Source: Candidatus Bipolaricaulis sp. (lineage in GTDB: Bacteria > Bipolaricaulota > Bipolaricaulia > Bipolaricaulales > Bipolaricaulaceae). Taken from it: a DNA stretch of 7,467 nt. Where the stretch lies: NCBI GenBank assembly GCA_020062805.1, contig JAGUVP010000073.1, positions 1 through 7,467 on the forward strand. Direction: 5' to 3'. Position numbers and translations under genes: made by a program. This document shows positions 5,850-7,467 of the stretch, one piece after another; position 1 is the stretch's first letter; each line of letters begins with the position of its first letter. The notes under the pieces are model-generated. The model did not search any database, was not told the origin of the DNA, and saw only the letters and a list, made by a program, of their open reading frames with translations.

Positions 5850-7159
5850 CCTCCGATCACCGTCCCGTAGAGCTTCCCCGCCAAGGTGGACAACACCACC
5901 ACGAGCAGGATGAACGCCCCTGTCTTCTTCGTTCCGAGGACGCGGCGGATGACGAGCATCGAGGGCAAGGACAGCGCGGGGCCGGCAAGGAGAAGGGCCA
6001 GGGCCGGCCCCTGGCCCATTCCCGACCCGAGGAGCCCTTGCAGGATCGGGACTTCGGTGAGCGTGGCGAAGTACATGAACGCCCCCGCCACCGACGCCAC
6101 CGCGCACGAAAGCCACGAGTTCCCGCCCACCGCGGCCTGAACCCACCGGACGGGAATGAGCGCCTCCTCCCCCGGTCGTCCGAGGAGGAACCCCGCCACC
6201 AGGACGCCGCCGAACAGGTACGGGAGGATGAGGAGCGCGTAGTCCCACGTGGAGCGGGCCCACGCCCCTCCCTCCTCTTTCCCGACCCAGAACGGGAGAA
6301 GAACAAACAGCGCGACGAGGAACGCCCCGGCCACCGCGTACCGGTACCGCCAAAGGGTGGTATAGGCCGACGGGCTGTACTCCACCCCTGTGATCTCCGC
6401 CTTGGGCAACGAAACGATCTCCTCCCCTCCTTCCGGCACCACGAGAAGAGAGGAGGCTTCCTCCCCGGCGCGGGTGCCGGAGACGACGGTTCCGTCGCGG
6501 AGCGTCACCGTGACGCCCGCCGGTCGGCCCCAGTTGGCGATCACGAGCACCGCGAGCATGAGCGCGAACAGAACGACCGTCTTCCAGAGCGCGCGGGCTG
6601 GGGGAGGGGGCGTCGGCACCGCGGCGGCGGCATCCGCCTTCGCCTTCTCCTCTTTCCGAAACAGGGCGTGCATCGCAAGCCCGATCACGATCGAGAAAAC
6701 CACCGCGCCGATCGCTCGGGCGATCCCGAGGGACGGCCCCAGCACGCGCGCGGTGAGGATGATCGCCAGCACGTTGATCGCCGGGCCGGAGTAGAGGAAC
6801 GCCGTCGCCGGCCCGAGGCCCGCGCCCCGCGTGTAGATCCCGGCGAATAGCGGCAGCACGGTGCACGAGCACACGGCCAGCACCGTCCCCGAGACCGAGG
6901 CCACACCGTAAGCGAGAATCTTCTTCGCCCCGTAGCCGAGGTAGCGGATCACGGACGCCTGGGACACGAACACCGCGATCCCGCCGGCGATGAACAGGGC
7001 CGGGATGAGGCAGGTCAACACGTGCTCCCGGGCGTAGTCCTGGAGGAGGAGGAACGCCTCTGACAGGGCCTTCTGCACGACCGGAGCAGACCACGGGACG
7101 AGGTACGCGGCGAGGAACGTGCCTCCCAGGAGGAGGGACAGACGCAGTTCGCGCTTCAT
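5846..7159 (-). CDS. ArsP_1/DUF318-family permease with an extra soluble insert
   Basis: This 437-residue multispanning membrane protein has about ten hydrophobic segments. It shows the two hallmark repeats of the ArsP_1 (DUF318) permeases: CSCTVLPLFAGIYTRGAGLG near residues 97-116, followed by a SGPAIN signature (124-129), and LTEVPILQGLLGSGMGQGPA near 367-386, followed by LAGPALSLPS. C97 and C99 form a CxC pair in a membrane segment. Characterised ArsP proteins export trivalent methyl- and aromatic arsenicals; the substrate here is inferred. It is longer than typical members (about 300-350 residues) because of a polar stretch at about 213-268 between the two halves, which reads like a small beta domain. 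A charged loop (RKEEKAK, 168-174) lies before the preceding helix, so the positive-inside rule suggests the insert faces outward. The start is ATG 7159, overlapping the arsR stop, with AAGGGAG about 5-6 nt upstream. Family call is strong, substrate uncertain. Confidence 0.88.
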   Translation of the reverse strand: MKRELRLSLLLGGTFLAAYLVPWSAPVVQKALSEAFLLLQDYAREHVLTCLIPALFIAGGIAVFVSQASVIRYLGYGAKKILAYGVASVSGTVLAVCSCTVLPLFAGIYTRGAGLGPATAFLYSGPAINVLAIILTARVLGPSLGIARAIGAVVFSIVIGLAMHALFRKEEKAKADAAAAVPTPPPPARALWKTVVLFALMLAVLVIANWGRPAGVTVTLRDGTVVSGTRAGEEASSLLVVPEGGEEIVSLPKAEITGVEYSPSAYTTLWRYRYAVAGAFLVALFVLLPFWVGKEEGGAWARSTWDYALLILPYLFGGVLVAGFLLGRPGEEALIPVRWVQAAVGGNSWLSCAVASVAGAFMYFATLTEVPILQGLLGSGMGQGPALALLLAGPALSLPSMLVIRRVLGTKKTGAFILLVVVLSTLAGKLYGTVIGG

Positions 7160-7461
7160 TCAGACTCCCTTGAGCACCGCAGGTTGGCCAGGCAGGACAG
7201 CAAGCGGGGGATGTCGCGCCGGGCGAGCCGCCACATGATCCGCACTCCATCACGTCGCGACACGATCAGACCCGCCCGCGAGAGAACGGCGAGGTGCCGC
7301 GAGACGACGGACGGATCGAGGTTGAGCGAGGGCACGAACTCGCATCCACACCGCTCGCCGTCCTCGAGAAGGCGCAGCAGCTCCACTCGGGCCGGGTGGG
7401 CGAGGGCCTTGCCGATCGTGCTCAGAACCGATTCAACCGTCTCTGTCGCGTTACTTGTCAT
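7156..7461 (-). CDS. arsR: ArsR/SmtB-family metalloid-responsive repressor
   Basis: This 101-residue protein has the usual length and winged helix-turn-helix layout of ArsR/SmtB regulators. Residues 17-35 (GKALAHPARVELLRLLEDG) match the family's N-terminal helix pair. Residues 50-66 (PSVVSRHLAVLSRAGLI) are the DNA-recognition helix-turn-helix, followed by the wing near 67-78 (VSRRDGVRIMWR). A Cys-x-Cys pair, C38 and C40, sits just before the recognition region, where classical arsenite-sensing ArsR proteins carry their CVC motif. C90 and C96 near the C-terminus could be a third ligand or a second site. By family knowledge it would hold the operon off until As(III) binds these thiols; autoregulation is inferred. 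The start is the ATG at 7461, with only 6 bases of upstream sequence visible, so its ribosome site cannot be judged. The stop overlaps the permease start (ATGA). Confidence 0.93.
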   Translation of the reverse strand: MTSNATETVESVLSTIGKALAHPARVELLRLLEDGERCGCEFVPSLNLDPSVVSRHLAVLSRAGLIVSRRDGVRIMWRLARRDIPRLLSCLANLRCSRESE

Positions 7462-7467
7462 ATTGCA

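Larger units (their letters stand above)
1..7461 (-). other. Single arsenic-resistance/thiol-redox operon (11 genes, truncated at the 3' end)
   Basis: All eleven genes lie on the minus strand. The junctions are: 4-nt ATGA overlaps (arsR/permease at 7156-7159, permease/DGC at 5846-5849), a 4-nt gap (DGC/thioredoxin), a 2-nt gap (thioredoxin/ccdA), a 61-62 nt gap (ccdA/mini-thioredoxin), a 23-nt gap (mini-thioredoxin/DUF1573), an 11-nt gap (DUF1573/acr3), a 1-nt TGATG overlap (acr3/thioredoxin-like), a 2-nt gap (to arsC) and an 11-nt overlap (arsC/tandem thioredoxin). No gap can hold a second promoter with confidence. I infer one transcript starting right of the window, probably controlled by the ArsR it encodes. 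There is no stretch above 300 bases without a gene. Confidence 0.85.

Noticed and set aside
5850..7253. Upstream part of a 604-residue minus-strand open frame ending in the DGC protein
   Set aside because: It runs through the permease and the end of arsR in another frame and is low-complexity Arg/Gly/Pro. Only the last 136 residues are real, starting at the ATG overlapping the permease stop.

Overview
The window is about 7.5 kb of GC-rich bacterial DNA. It is one uninterrupted, tightly packed gene set read entirely on the minus strand. Every gene starts within about 60 nt of the one before it, and several overlap by 1, 4 or 11 nt. The first gene, an ArsR/SmtB repressor, begins 6 bases from the right edge, and the last gene runs off the left edge. 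The promoter, operator and terminator are therefore outside the window. Nothing credible is coded on the plus strand, and no RNA gene, mobile element or CRISPR array was seen.

In transcription order (right to left) the genes are: arsR; an ArsP_1/DUF318 permease with an extra soluble insert; a small Cys-rich DGC-type putative zinc-binding protein; a membrane-anchored thioredoxin on a Pro/Glu-rich stalk; a CcdA-like membrane electron carrier; a TM0996/MTH895-type mini-thioredoxin; an exported DUF1573 protein fused to two rhodanese-like domains that both lack the catalytic cysteine; an ACR3 arsenite exporter; an exported thioredoxin-like protein with a C-terminal membrane anchor; a thioredoxin-coupled arsenate reductase (arsC); and an exported protein with two thioredoxin-like domains, cut by the window edge.

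The core (arsR, acr3, arsC) is a standard arsenic detoxification set: ArsC reduces As(V) to As(III), ACR3 exports it, and ArsR controls expression. The unusual part is the added material: a second permease of a different family, a CcdA-type transmembrane electron conduit, and five separate thioredoxin-fold domains carrying CxxC, at least four of them predicted to lie outside the cytoplasm. My inference is that the operon adds an extracytoplasmic dithiol relay (cytoplasmic thiols to CcdA to anchored thioredoxins) to arsenic export, perhaps acting on arsenic-thiol or organoarsenical species.

The organism cannot be fixed from the sequence. GC-rich codon use, strong GGAGG-type ribosome sites and this gene mix suggest a deep-branching, possibly anaerobic or thermophilic environmental bacterium. 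A candidate phylum such as Bipolaricaulota (Acetothermia) is a guess only.
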